A stretch of DNA of 28,331 nt, from NCBI GenBank assembly GCA_964512045.1, contig CAZEJK010000047.1, positions 1-28,331 of the forward strand, read 5' to 3'. The translations under genes and the position numbers were made by a program. The notes beneath the pieces are model-generated. The model saw only the letters and a program-made list of their open reading frames with translations. It searched no databases and was not told the origin of the DNA. Below, piece after piece: positions 1 through 7,717 of this stretch; positions within the stretch are counted from its first letter, which is position 1, and each line of letters begins with the position of its first letter. This DNA comes from CAZEJK01 sp964512045. GTDB lineage: Bacteria > Acidobacteriota > Thermoanaerobaculia > Thermoanaerobaculales > Sulfomarinibacteraceae.

Positions 1-1
1 G

Positions 2-748
2 TGGCGCGACACGGACGCGGATCGCCAGTGGCTACCGTCGTTCGTGCTCCCACGGGACCCTGCAGTCGCTCGCACCATCGATGCTGCACACCGTCATCTG
101 GTGGTCCTTGCGGACGACCCTCATCGGGGCTTTGACGGCTACCAGAGGACTCCCGGCAACACGCAACCGGAGGCCGTCGACCTGCAGGCGCGCGCTGTCT
201 GGTCGTGCCTGCTCTACGATGTGTCGCCGCGGTACATCACACCACCACCGGTGTACACGCCGACCTCCCAACGTCTCCGACGTCCGACCGAGGTTGTTGC
301 CGGCCACCGCGGCACATGCATCGATCTGGCCCTACTGCTGACCGCATGCCTCGAGTACCTCGAGATCTACCCGGTGGTCTTCTTGCTGAGCGGTCACGCG
401 TTTCCTGGGTACTGGCGAAGCTGGGAGTCGTACGCAGCGTTCCAGGAGCTCGCGTCAGCCCTTGCCAACCACGACACCGGCGTGTCGTGGCCCGTCCCCG
501 CGTCCTCCAGCGTGCCCTGGATCATTGGTGCAGACGCCTACGATGAGCTGATCCAGCAGGTTGTGCAAGGACATCTGGTGCCGATCGAGACCGTCGATCT
601 GACGCGATCCCTCGGCTTCTTCAACGCCGTAGAGAACGGTGAGCGACACCTCGGCTCACGGTTTGAGTTCGAAGGGATGGTCGACATCACCCGCGCGCGC
701 GAGTGCGGCGTCACCCCCTTACCGCTTGGAGGTTCCCGGGATGGATGA
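2..748 (+). CDS. Transglutaminase-like (papain-fold) protein, 5'-truncated by window edge
   Basis: The reading frame is open to the left edge of the window, so the start lies outside; a GTG at 44 is only an internal candidate. The visible 248 residues contain a segment RGTCIDLALLLTACLEYL with Cys at codon 317, followed by LLSGHAFPGYW with His at codon 395. This Cys/His spacing and context resembles the transglutaminase-like cysteine peptidase fold seen in some large actinobacterial and helicase-associated proteins. The third catalytic residue is not assigned with confidence. The gene overlaps the next one by 8 bp, so the two are probably co-translated and may act together with genes upstream of the window. 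The substrate is unknown. The fold assignment rests on motif resemblance only. Confidence 0.6.
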   Translation, partial: WRDTDADRQWLPSFVLPRDPAVARTIDAAHRHLVVLADDPHRGFDGYQRTPGNTQPEAVDLQARAVWSCLLYDVSPRYITPPPVYTPTSQRLRRPTEVVAGHRGTCIDLALLLTACLEYLEIYPVVFLLSGHAFPGYWRSWESYAAFQELASALANHDTGVSWPVPASSSVPWIIGADAYDELIQQVVQGHLVPIETVDLTRSLGFFNAVENGERHLGSRFEFEGMVDITRARECGVTPLPLGGSRDG

Positions 749-2039
749 CGCGCCGCTACACAATCTCCTCACCGAGTCCGTCGAGCCGTTTGCAGCACTC
801 GACCTGCATCCCCTCGACCACCGGCTCCCTGGCGAACCGAGCGTTGCAGAGCTGATGGGACGGCGCCAACTCATCCACGAGGCCGGTTTCGACACGCTGG
901 CGCTGATCGAGGATGACGGTGTGCTCCACTGGGCGCCGGGGTTCGTCGGCCTCGCCGGGTCGCGCCGAGGACGTGCCGGCCGGCGGGTCACCGTGCACCG
1001 CCAGGTGAAGTACGAGCTCCTCCCGCCCTCCGAGCTCGGCGGTTATCTGGACCGCCTGGACCAGCTGTTCCTCCCAGACAGCCAGCGCGGTCTGCGCCGG
1101 TACTCTCCGCACAACCATCGGCTCGGCCGCGCCGGGGTGCGGCCCGCTCCAAAGGGGCGCGTCCTGGTGCTGGTGCACGGAACGTTCTCCAGCGGAACCC
1201 ACCTGATCCACCAGCTCAAGAGCACAGAGGCCGGCCAGACATGGCTGGACTCCGCCTGCCAGCGCTGGGACGACGTGCTCGCATTCGACCACCCCACGTT
1301 GTCGGTCTCTCCATGGCTCAACGCAGTCGACCTCGCGAACGCCTTTCACGGCTCGAGGGCGGATATCGACGTGGTGTGCCACAGCCGCGGAGGCCTGGTC
1401 ACCCGCTGGTGGTTGGAGCATCTCGATCGCAGAGACGGCAGCCGCCGGGCCGTACTCCTCGGGTGCCCGCTTGCCGGCACCAGCCTCGCGTCCCCACCGC
1501 GTCTGCGCTCCTCCCTCGATCTCCTCGCCAACCTCGCCAAGGTCCTCGCCGGCGGCGCCGCGCTCGCCGTTCCTGCCGCTGGGCTGCTCGCAGCTGCAGC
1601 CGGCCTGATGCGACTGTTCGCCTCCGTCGTCTCGGCAGGCGCGAGGGTTCCGCTCGCGGACGCGGTCGTGGGCCTGATTCCCGGGCTCGCAGCTCAGGCT
1701 CGGACAGTGAACAACGTCGAGCTCGCTCGCCTCCGCGCCGCGGCGCCGACCGACCTTCCGTCGTACTCGGCCGTCACCAGCGACTTCGAACCGCCAGAGG
1801 TCGGATGGCGCTTCTGGCGCCGGCTCGTACGGCCGGTGGAACCACTGGCCGACCTGGCCGCCGATGCGGTGTTCACCGAGGCGAACGATCTCGTCGTCGA
1901 TACCGCCTCGATGAGCGATCTCGCCGACGGCGTGCGGGTCGAGCATGCGCTACGCTTCGGCCCCGCTCAGCACGTCCACCACCTGCAGTACCTGTCTCGC
2001 CCCGAGGTGCTGGAGTTCATTGATCGACGGCTCTCCTGA
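741..2039 (+). CDS. Lipase-like alpha/beta-hydrolase
   Basis: This is a 432-residue protein. ATG 741 is chosen because GGAGG lies 8 nt upstream and because it overlaps the preceding stop. Residues 1-135 form an N-terminal region that I do not recognise. From about 139 the alpha/beta-hydrolase core begins: strand VLVLVHGTFSSG (oxyanion region, 141-152), nucleophile elbow CHSRGG with Ser215, then a candidate acid at Asp383 (ANDLVV) and a candidate His at 413/414 near the C-terminus. An Ala/Leu-rich segment at about 262-300 could be a lid or a membrane-associating helix. The family looks like the DUF7379-type lipase-like hydrolases found in multi-gene actinobacterial cassettes. Its coupling to a transglutaminase-like gene suggests a shared role; the substrate cannot be inferred. 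Confidence 0.75.
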   Translation: MDDAPLHNLLTESVEPFAALDLHPLDHRLPGEPSVAELMGRRQLIHEAGFDTLALIEDDGVLHWAPGFVGLAGSRRGRAGRRVTVHRQVKYELLPPSELGGYLDRLDQLFLPDSQRGLRRYSPHNHRLGRAGVRPAPKGRVLVLVHGTFSSGTHLIHQLKSTEAGQTWLDSACQRWDDVLAFDHPTLSVSPWLNAVDLANAFHGSRADIDVVCHSRGGLVTRWWLEHLDRRDGSRRAVLLGCPLAGTSLASPPRLRSSLDLLANLAKVLAGGAALAVPAAGLLAAAAGLMRLFASVVSAGARVPLADAVVGLIPGLAAQARTVNNVELARLRAAAPTDLPSYSAVTSDFEPPEVGWRFWRRLVRPVEPLADLAADAVFTEANDLVVDTASMSDLADGVRVEHALRFGPAQHVHHLQYLSRPEVLEFIDRRLS

Positions 2040-2168
2040 TGTGACCCACCCCACGTCGCGTGCTCTGAATCGCGGTACGATGAGGATGGATGAGGTCGAG
2101 GACGATCCCCGCGTTTCTGCCGTTGGTCATCGCTGCAATCGGCTGACCTGGCGCGGTTGGTCCAGCTG

Positions 2169-2198
2169 TTGGGGACCATACGAAGTTCGCGTTAAGAT
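2169..2198 (+). promoter_or_regulatory. Promoter for the tandem dehydrogenase operon, near-leaderless
   Basis: TTGGGG (2169-2174) and TAAGAT (2193-2198) are separated by 18 bp. The -10 box ends only 8 nt before ATG 2207 and there is no Shine-Dalgarno sequence, so transcription would begin at or within a base or two of the start codon. This is inferred from spacing and consensus only. Confidence 0.5.
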
Positions 2199-2206
2199 AC
2201 GCGGCG

Positions 2207-3433
2207 ATGGACAAGGACGATCTGCTGTTCGATCCAGAGGATGCAGGCGAGGACGAAGCTCAGAGCGGTCCTCTCGAAGACACCACAGATGCCGAGGTGA
2301 TCGAACGTCCGGACCTTTCGGAGCTGTTCGACCTCTCAGAGGACGCGGACCAGCAGTCGCTCCAGAGCTCGAGCCGCAACACGGCTGTCGTCTTCATGGG
2401 ATCCGGCCGTTCGCGCCTGAGTGTGCGTCCGGTACCCGAGATCGACTCCGGCGAGATTCTCCTCCGAATGCGGGTCTGTGGCCTGTGTGGTACTGACCTG
2501 TTCAAGCTCGCCAGCGACACTGCGGAGCCCGGCAGCGTGCTCGGTCACGAGCTCATCGGTGAGGTGGAGGCAGTCGGCGCCAACGTCTCACAGCTTGCTG
2601 TCGGCGAGCGGGTCGTGGTGCCCCACCACGTGGCCTGTCACCGCTGCGAGCTGTGCCGTCGCGGCGCCGAGACGAAGTGTGCACAGTTCCAGGAGAACCT
2701 GATGGAGCCTGGCGGTTTCGCCGAGCTCATTCGGATCCACCGGCGGGCGGTGCGCCTCGCGGCCCAACCGGTTCCCGAGCACATCTCCGACCGTGCCATG
2801 GTGTTCATGGAGCCCGCCGCCTGCGTCCTCCGGGGGGTTCGCGCCGCGCAGCTCCCCTCGCCCCCTGCATGCGCAGTCGTGATCGGGGCCGGGAGCATGG
2901 GTCTGCTCCATCTGCTCGTCCTCCACGCCGAGTCGCCCGAGCTCACCGTCGGCGTGGTGGAGCCGATGCCGGAGCGACGCGCGTTGGCGGAGTCACTGGG
3001 CGCCGACTGGACAAGCGCGCCCGACGTCGAGTCCATGCAGGCGGCAACGATGCACGTGACACAGGGTCTCGGCGCTGATGCCGTGTTCGACACCGTCGGT
3101 GGCCCAGCCGTGCTGAGCGCGTCACTGGCCGTCACGCGTCCCGGCGGCACTGTGGTGCTGTTCGCACACGCGGCCGCCCAGGAAAGCGCCGGCTTCGAGC
3201 TCAACCCGTTCTTCAAGGCCGAGCAGCGGGTGGTCGGGACCTACTCCGGAGGGCTTGCGGAGCAGCGCCGGGTGTGGGAGCTGATTGCCAGCTGTCGCCT
3301 TGATCCATCGCCGCTCGTCACCCATGAGCTGCCACTGAGCCGCTTCGAAGAGGCTGTACGGCTGTGTCGGGACCGTCGCGCGCTGAAGGTGCTTCTGACT
3401 CCGGATCGCGACTCCGGCGGAACCACAGCATGA
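2207..3433 (+). CDS. Zinc-dependent medium-chain dehydrogenase with acidic N-terminal extension
   Basis: This 408-residue protein belongs to the MDR (zinc alcohol dehydrogenase) superfamily. Catalytic-zinc ligands are visible as Cys94 in CGLCGTD, His114-Glu115 in GHE and Glu202 in MEPAAC. The structural zinc site is Cys144, 147, 150 and 158. The Rossmann fingerprint GAGSMG is at 227-232, so NAD(P) is the expected cofactor. The oxidised substrate is probably a polyol, sugar or amino alcohol, but it is not identifiable. The MDR core starts only at about residue 58; the first 57 residues are strongly acidic and low in complexity, which is unusual for the family. A start at Met64 would cut into the first core strand. 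It is translationally coupled by ATGA to the next dehydrogenase. Confidence 0.85.
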   Translation: MDKDDLLFDPEDAGEDEAQSGPLEDTTDAEVIERPDLSELFDLSEDADQQSLQSSSRNTAVVFMGSGRSRLSVRPVPEIDSGEILLRMRVCGLCGTDLFKLASDTAEPGSVLGHELIGEVEAVGANVSQLAVGERVVVPHHVACHRCELCRRGAETKCAQFQENLMEPGGFAELIRIHRRAVRLAAQPVPEHISDRAMVFMEPAACVLRGVRAAQLPSPPACAVVIGAGSMGLLHLLVLHAESPELTVGVVEPMPERRALAESLGADWTSAPDVESMQAATMHVTQGLGADAVFDTVGGPAVLSASLAVTRPGGTVVLFAHAAAQESAGFELNPFFKAEQRVVGTYSGGLAEQRRVWELIASCRLDPSPLVTHELPLSRFEEAVRLCRDRRALKVLLTPDRDSGGTTA

Positions 3434-4467
3434 GCGAGACCTCTCGCGCGGCGTTCCTCCTCGGACCGCAGCGGCTCGACGTCCGGTCCACTCCGATCCC
3501 GAAGCCGGGACCCGGAGAGCTCCTGGTTCGCATCGAGGCCGCCACCACCTGCGGGACCGACCTCAAGGTCTACCGCCGTGGCGGGCATCCACGGATGCTG
3601 CAACCGCCGTGCCGGTTCGGTCACGAGCTCGCTGGCACGGTCCTCGAGCGGGGAAGCGCGGTGGTCGGGTGGCCGATTGGCGAGCGGGTCGTTGTCATCA
3701 ACTCCTCGGCGTGCGGCGTCTGCCCGGCGTGCCGAAGCGAGCGCGAGAATCTGTGCGCGGACCTCCGTTACCTGAACGGCGCCTTCGCTCAGACGATTCT
3801 CATCCCGGAGCGGTTTGTCCGGACCAGTACCTACCGCTGCCCCCAGTCCGTACCGTATGAGCTCGCTGCGCTCACGGAACCCGTCGCATGCGTCCTGCAC
3901 GGTATCGACCGGTTCCCGGACGAGCCGATCGAGACCGTTGCCGTGTTCGGCGCCGGTCCGATCGGTCTCATGTTCACGGCTGTGCTTGCGTCCAGGGGAC
4001 ATCGCGTCACGTTGATCGATCGGGTTCGATCCCGCCTGCACATCGGTCTCATCATGGGAGCCGCGAGTACGGTTCAGGTCACAGACGGGGGCGAGCTTGC
4101 GAAGGCGCACCAGATCGCGGAGCGGATCGGGCCCGTCGATCTGGTCGTTGAGGCCACTGGATACCCGGAGGTCTGGACCGAGGCATTCGCCTGTGTCCGA
4201 CCCGGCGGCAGCATGCTGCTGTACGGCGGCTACCCCCCGCAAACGCACGTCAGCCTTGACGCACACGCCCTGCACTACACCGAGCTGACGGTGCGCGGCG
4301 CCTACCACCATCGCCCGGCCACTGTTCGTCACGCCCTGGATCTGATCGCATCCGGCTCCGTGGACCTCACCCCGCTGCTATCCGCCGAGCGGCCTCTGGA
4401 TGAGATCGAGGCAGCACTGCACGCCATGGAGCTGCGTCAGGCCCTGAAGGTCGTGATCCGTCCGTGA
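3430..4467 (+). CDS. Zinc-dependent medium-chain dehydrogenase (sorbitol/threonine dehydrogenase-like)
   Basis: This 345-residue protein has normal MDR length. ATG 3430 overlaps the previous stop as ATGA. Catalytic-zinc residues are Cys41 (CGTDLK), His65-Glu66 (FGHE) and Glu150 (TEPVAC). The structural-zinc cysteines are 95, 98, 101 and 109. The nucleotide-binding turn GAGPIG is at 174-179. Together with the upstream gene it forms a pair of related dehydrogenases in one operon, which could act on successive alcohols of one substrate or form a heteromer. No kinase, aldolase or transporter is adjacent in the window to name the pathway. Confidence 0.85.
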   Translation: MSETSRAAFLLGPQRLDVRSTPIPKPGPGELLVRIEAATTCGTDLKVYRRGGHPRMLQPPCRFGHELAGTVLERGSAVVGWPIGERVVVINSSACGVCPACRSERENLCADLRYLNGAFAQTILIPERFVRTSTYRCPQSVPYELAALTEPVACVLHGIDRFPDEPIETVAVFGAGPIGLMFTAVLASRGHRVTLIDRVRSRLHIGLIMGAASTVQVTDGGELAKAHQIAERIGPVDLVVEATGYPEVWTEAFACVRPGGSMLLYGGYPPQTHVSLDAHALHYTELTVRGAYHHRPATVRHALDLIASGSVDLTPLLSAERPLDEIEAALHAMELRQALKVVIRP

Positions 4468-4510
4468 CCTGAGCACGCCCTCTGCGACACGCCATCCGCT
4501 TAGAACAGCA

Positions 4511-4534
4511 ACGGGCGGCCGTGCGGCCGCCCGT
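4511..4534. terminator. Bidirectional hairpin between convergent genes
   Basis: A perfect 10-bp stem (4511-4520 with 4525-4534) closes a GTGC tetraloop. It sits between the end of the dehydrogenase operon (4467) and the stop of the oppositely oriented sod gene (4563). There is no T-tract on either side, so strength as an intrinsic terminator is uncertain. Confidence 0.6.
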
Positions 4535-4562
4535 GAGGATGACGGATCGCTGCCGTGTCCGA

Positions 4563-5171
4563 TCAGCCGATCGCGCTGTAGCGCTCCTCGGCGTGATCCC
4601 AGTTGAGCACGTTCCAGAACGCAGCGATGTAGTCCGGACGTCGGTTCTGGTACTTCAAGTAGTACGCGTGCTCCCACACATCCAGACCGATCACCGGCTG
4701 CAGACCGTCCATGAGCGGGTTGTCCTGATTCGGGGTCGACGAGATCACGAGCCCACCGAACGCATCCACCGAAAGCCAGGCCCAGCCTGAGCCGAACCGC
4801 GCCGCGGCAGCCGCCGCGAACTGCTCCTGGAACGCCTCGAATGATCCGAACGTGGACGTGACTGCCTCGCCCAGACGCCCGACGGGCTTCTTGCTGCCAT
4901 CCTTCGACAGCAACGGCCAGAACAGCGAGTGGTTGTAATGTCCCCCACCGTTGTTGCGGATGGCGGTTCGAACGTTCTCGGGAACGCTCGCGATGTTGCG
5001 CATCAGGTCGTCGAGAGCAGCGTCCTTCAACTCCGGAACCGACTCGAGCGCACCGTTGAGCTTGCTGACGTAGCCGCCGTGGTGCTTGGAGTGATGGATC
5101 TCCATCGTCTGGGCGTCGATGTATGGCTCGAGCGCATCATAGGCGAACGGAAGCTCGGGAAGTGCGTGCAT
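4563..5171 (-). CDS. sodA: Superoxide dismutase, Mn-type (Fe/Mn family)
   Basis: This 202-residue protein dismutates superoxide to oxygen and hydrogen peroxide in the cytoplasm; no signal peptide is present. The four metal ligands are His26 (EIHHSKHH), His81 (GHYNHSLFW), Asp164 and His168 (DVWEHAYY). The Gly-Gly before HYNH and Gln149 in NQDNP are the usual Mn-type discriminators, so manganese or cambialistic use is more likely than iron. ATG 5171 is preceded by GAGGAGG at a spacing of about 4-5 nt. It is transcribed alone and divergently from the RdgC-like gene. An aerobic-defence enzyme beside a dissimilatory sulfur locus indicates at least some oxygen exposure. Confidence 0.95.
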   Translation of the reverse strand: MHALPELPFAYDALEPYIDAQTMEIHHSKHHGGYVSKLNGALESVPELKDAALDDLMRNIASVPENVRTAIRNNGGGHYNHSLFWPLLSKDGSKKPVGRLGEAVTSTFGSFEAFQEQFAAAAAARFGSGWAWLSVDAFGGLVISSTPNQDNPLMDGLQPVIGLDVWEHAYYLKYQNRRPDYIAAFWNVLNWDHAEERYSAIG

Positions 5172-5230
5172 CTTTCCTCCTCGTGGTCGTAGGTGTTGCG
5201 CATTCCGCTGATCGCGTCAGCGTCCTATCT

Positions 5231-5257
5231 TGCGACTCAGACAACGTCTCAGTCGCA
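5231..5257. promoter_or_regulatory. Inverted repeat in the sod/rdgC divergent intergenic region
   Basis: Arms of 12 bp (5231-5242 and 5246-5257) match with one mismatch around a 3-nt AAC centre. The site lies 60 bp upstream of the sod start and 120 bp upstream of the rdgC-like start. That is a plausible position for a dimeric repressor or activator acting on either gene. The binding protein is unknown. Confidence 0.4.
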
Positions 5258-5376
5258 TGAATATTTCCTCCACATACGCCCGAGATCCGCTACCATGTCG
5301 GTCTCTCGGTCTCCGATGATCTGCACCGTTCGGAGCCTGAGCACGAACGACACCATTGTCAGGAGGAGCACGACTG

Positions 5377-6282
5377 ATGGGGCTACTGAGCGGATCCGCC
5401 GCCATGACACGCTGCACCGTAACCCGCAGGCCGAGCGAGATCGACTTCGACTCAGAACGCTTTCACGAGCTCGAACCGGGGCTCGGCCTGCGCGAGCGCT
5501 TCGGATTCGTACCCTACGAGCCGGACGCTCCGTACCAGGTCGGAGCTCAGCAGTGGGCATTTCGAGTGCGCATCGACGTCCTTCGTCCCGACCCGACCGC
5601 GGTTCGTGAACGCCTGCGCGAGCTCGTCAAGGCCGAGCAGGAAGCCACCGGCAAACCGTACGTCAAAGGGCGGGCCCGCCGTCGCCTTCGGGAGCAGGCA
5701 GAGGAGGAGCTGATCGAGCGAGCCACGCCCCGTTCCAAGGTCGTCGAGTGCTTCCTCGACGACCACACACTCTACGTGGGCACCACCGCCAACGCACCGC
5801 TCGACACCACCCTCCTCCTGCTCCGCCAGCTCGAGGTCATCTCCGAGCTCAAGGCGCCGTGGATCGACCGCAATGAGCCGGAGATCGAGAGTGACATCGT
5901 CGATGCTCGGGGTCCCGGCCAGTCGGTGTTGGGCTGTCGGTTCCTGAAAGCGCTCCTGTCCGACGACGAGTTCATGATCGAGCCAGAGGACGGCAGCGTT
6001 CGTCTGCAAACCCGTGATGCGCGCGTCTCGCTCTCCGGTGCGGTCCTCAACGACGTCATCCGCTACGTGGAGGACGGAGCAGAGATCCTCGCGGCGAAGC
6101 TGACCAGCGACAACGCCACATTCCGCCTTGATGGCCGATCGTTCCGTATGAGCGCGCTGAGAGTGGACACCGAGCCACACGAGGTCTGGGTCGACCAGCT
6201 CGGAGAGAGGATGGGCGTGATTGCCGATCTGTTCGACCGGCTCGACAGCAAGTTCGTCACGGTCCGTTCACAGCTCGGCTAG
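5377..6282 (+). CDS. RdgC-like recombination-associated protein
   Basis: This 301-residue protein has the size and layout of RdgC, a ring-forming DNA-binding protein that modulates RecA in proteobacteria. Supporting features are the MGLLSGSAAMTRC N-terminus, a central charged helix rich in Arg, Lys and Glu (about 70-110) followed by ERATPRSKVVECFLDD, and a C-terminal LSGAVLNDVIRYVEDG segment. The homology call is from overall pattern and is not strong. ATG 5377 follows AGGAGG with a 10-nt gap; an in-frame TTG at 5356 lacks its own ribosome site, and ATG 5404 is another possibility. It is divergent from sod and convergent with cheR. If it is not RdgC it is a conserved protein of unknown function. 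Confidence 0.5.
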   Translation: MGLLSGSAAMTRCTVTRRPSEIDFDSERFHELEPGLGLRERFGFVPYEPDAPYQVGAQQWAFRVRIDVLRPDPTAVRERLRELVKAEQEATGKPYVKGRARRRLREQAEEELIERATPRSKVVECFLDDHTLYVGTTANAPLDTTLLLLRQLEVISELKAPWIDRNEPEIESDIVDARGPGQSVLGCRFLKALLSDDEFMIEPEDGSVRLQTRDARVSLSGAVLNDVIRYVEDGAEILAAKLTSDNATFRLDGRSFRMSALRVDTEPHEVWVDQLGERMGVIADLFDRLDSKFVTVRSQLG

Positions 6283-6297
6283 CCGGGTCGCGGTGCC

Positions 6298-6336
6298 GAG
6301 CGGTGGTCAGGCAGTGTCACCCGCTGGTCACCGCTC
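6298..6336 (+). terminator. Imperfect hairpin at the rdgC/cheR convergence
   Basis: As RNA from the + strand, 6298-6310 can pair with 6324-6336 over 13 bp, including two G-U pairs, with a 13-nt loop. It begins 16 bp after the rdgC-like stop and overlaps the last codons of cheR. No U-tract follows, so this is a weak candidate. Confidence 0.35.
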
Positions 6337-7717
6337 CGCCGTGCCTCTCGAGAGCGGCGCGGCTCCGCTGCAACGCTTGCCGACGATCCGGAAGAGGAAG
6401 CTCTCCGATCCCTTCCAGCTCGCGCGCGCTACCCTCCTCGAGCAAACGGATCACCTGGCGATACTCATGAACGGCGCGGCGGAGATCCCCCGAACGGCGC
6501 AACAGGTCCGCCAGGAGCACCCGGGCCTGATACATCTCCGGCGCCAGGTACAAAGCCGCTCGGTAGGCGGCACGCGCATCCGCCGGCCGGTCGCACACCT
6601 CGTCGATCAGACCCGCGACAACGCGCGCAGAGACGTTCTCGGGCTCTGCCGAGACCACCTCCGCCACCTGGTCCCTCGCATCGCCAAAACGGTTCTCCAA
6701 CAGCGCGCTGACACACCCCTCGAGGGAGCGGAGACCGCTCGTTGAATCCTCCGACCGGGCACCTCGAGCTTCTGCCGCGTCCGACATGGGTCTCGTCACA
6801 CGAGCCAGCGGCCTCGACGTGGCCTGCTCCACGCCATTGGCGTCTTTCTCCCGTGGCGTTGGACGACCCGACGAAACCGTGTCCCTCGCAGCTTTCCGTC
6901 GCGTCTCGCGCTTTTGTGAGGCGCGCAGCGCATACGCGAAGCACGTCTCCAGGTCCACGGAGTCAAACCTATCGGTAACCTGCCAGAGGGTCTCCGATGG
7001 CCCGAGAAACAGGAACCCGTCCGGGGCGAGAGACCGCGCAACTGTCTCCATCACCCGAACCTGAATCTCGGGGCGAAAGTAGATCAACACGTTGCGAAGA
7101 AACACGAGGTCGTACGGCGCGTCACTCGCTGACAGCTCGACCAGGTTCTCCAACCTGTACCGAATCCGCCGACGTACCGCCACACTCAGCTCGTACTGCT
7201 CACCGATGGTCGAGAAGTACCGATCGCGAAGGTCACCGGGCACCTTGGACACGGCACGACTCCCGTACCGTCCCCGACGCGCATCGGCCAACGCCGCACG
7301 ATCGACGTCCGTGGCGACAATCTCCCACTGCCACCCGACCAACAACGGCGATTCCGCAAACAAGATCGCCAGCGTCGCCGGCTCCTCACCCCTGGCACAG
7401 CCAGCCGACCACACCCGAAGTCTCCGCCGACCTGCTCTCCTGCGAACCATCTCCGGCAGCACTCTCGTGGTCAACGCCTCCAGCTGCTTCGGTGATCGAA
7501 AGCAGTACGACTCGTTGACTGTGACCTCCGGCAGCAGCACCGACCACTCGTCCGGCAGGTCTCCCCCGGCGAGCCGAGCCACGTACTGATCCAATGGCAT
7601 GCCGCGATGGCGGGCTCGTCGGCGAGCAGCGTGCAACAGAAACCGCTGCTGCTGCTCCGGTATCACGTTCCCGCTCACGCTCTCGATCAGTGCCGCCAGT
7701 CGCGCTTCCGTGCTCAC
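6317..7717 (-). CDS. CheR-type chemoreceptor methyltransferase with C-terminal TPR-like region (WspC-like)
   Basis: This 466-residue protein is an SAM-dependent glutamate methyltransferase for the receptor encoded in the same operon. Residues 1-75 are the CheR N-terminal helical domain ending in VTVNESY. The catalytic domain has WSAGCARGEEP (103-113, SAM site), ATDVDRAAL (135-143), NVLIYF (209-214) and FLGPSE (237-242). A polar linker (about 268-325) leads to helical repeats at about 330-430, with AYRAALYLAP and AVHEYRQVIRLL typical of TPR. That layout matches WspC and FrzF-like CheR proteins rather than plain CheR. The start is GTG 7717, which overlaps the previous stop as GTGA; longer in-frame starts would run into the upstream gene and lack homology. 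Confidence 0.9.
   Translation of the reverse strand: MSTEARLAALIESVSGNVIPEQQQRFLLHAARRRARHRGMPLDQYVARLAGGDLPDEWSVLLPEVTVNESYCFRSPKQLEALTTRVLPEMVRRRAGRRRLRVWSAGCARGEEPATLAILFAESPLLVGWQWEIVATDVDRAALADARRGRYGSRAVSKVPGDLRDRYFSTIGEQYELSVAVRRRIRYRLENLVELSASDAPYDLVFLRNVLIYFRPEIQVRVMETVARSLAPDGFLFLGPSETLWQVTDRFDSVDLETCFAYALRASQKRETRRKAARDTVSSGRPTPREKDANGVEQATSRPLARVTRPMSDAAEARGARSEDSTSGLRSLEGCVSALLENRFGDARDQVAEVVSAEPENVSARVVAGLIDEVCDRPADARAAYRAALYLAPEMYQARVLLADLLRRSGDLRRAVHEYRQVIRLLEEGSARELEGIGELPLPDRRQALQRSRAALERHGGAVTSG

Noticed and set aside
756..1946. Long antisense frame (396 codons) opposite the hydrolase gene
   Set aside because: It is a mirror of a real gene in GC-rich sequence, with low-complexity composition and no recognisable motif.
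2086..2146. A TACGAT box followed by tiny ORFs, one encoding a basic-then-hydrophobic 18-residue peptide
   Set aside because: No -35 element at proper spacing, no ribosome site and no homology; too short to separate from chance.
3241..4332. Long antisense frame opposite the second dehydrogenase
   Set aside because: A shadow frame; the + strand has all zinc ligands and the Rossmann motif.
5193..5376. Possible N-terminal extension or separate small ORF upstream of the RdgC-like gene
   Set aside because: The frame differs from the RdgC-like frame and the composition is not protein-like; the region is better read as a divergent promoter region.
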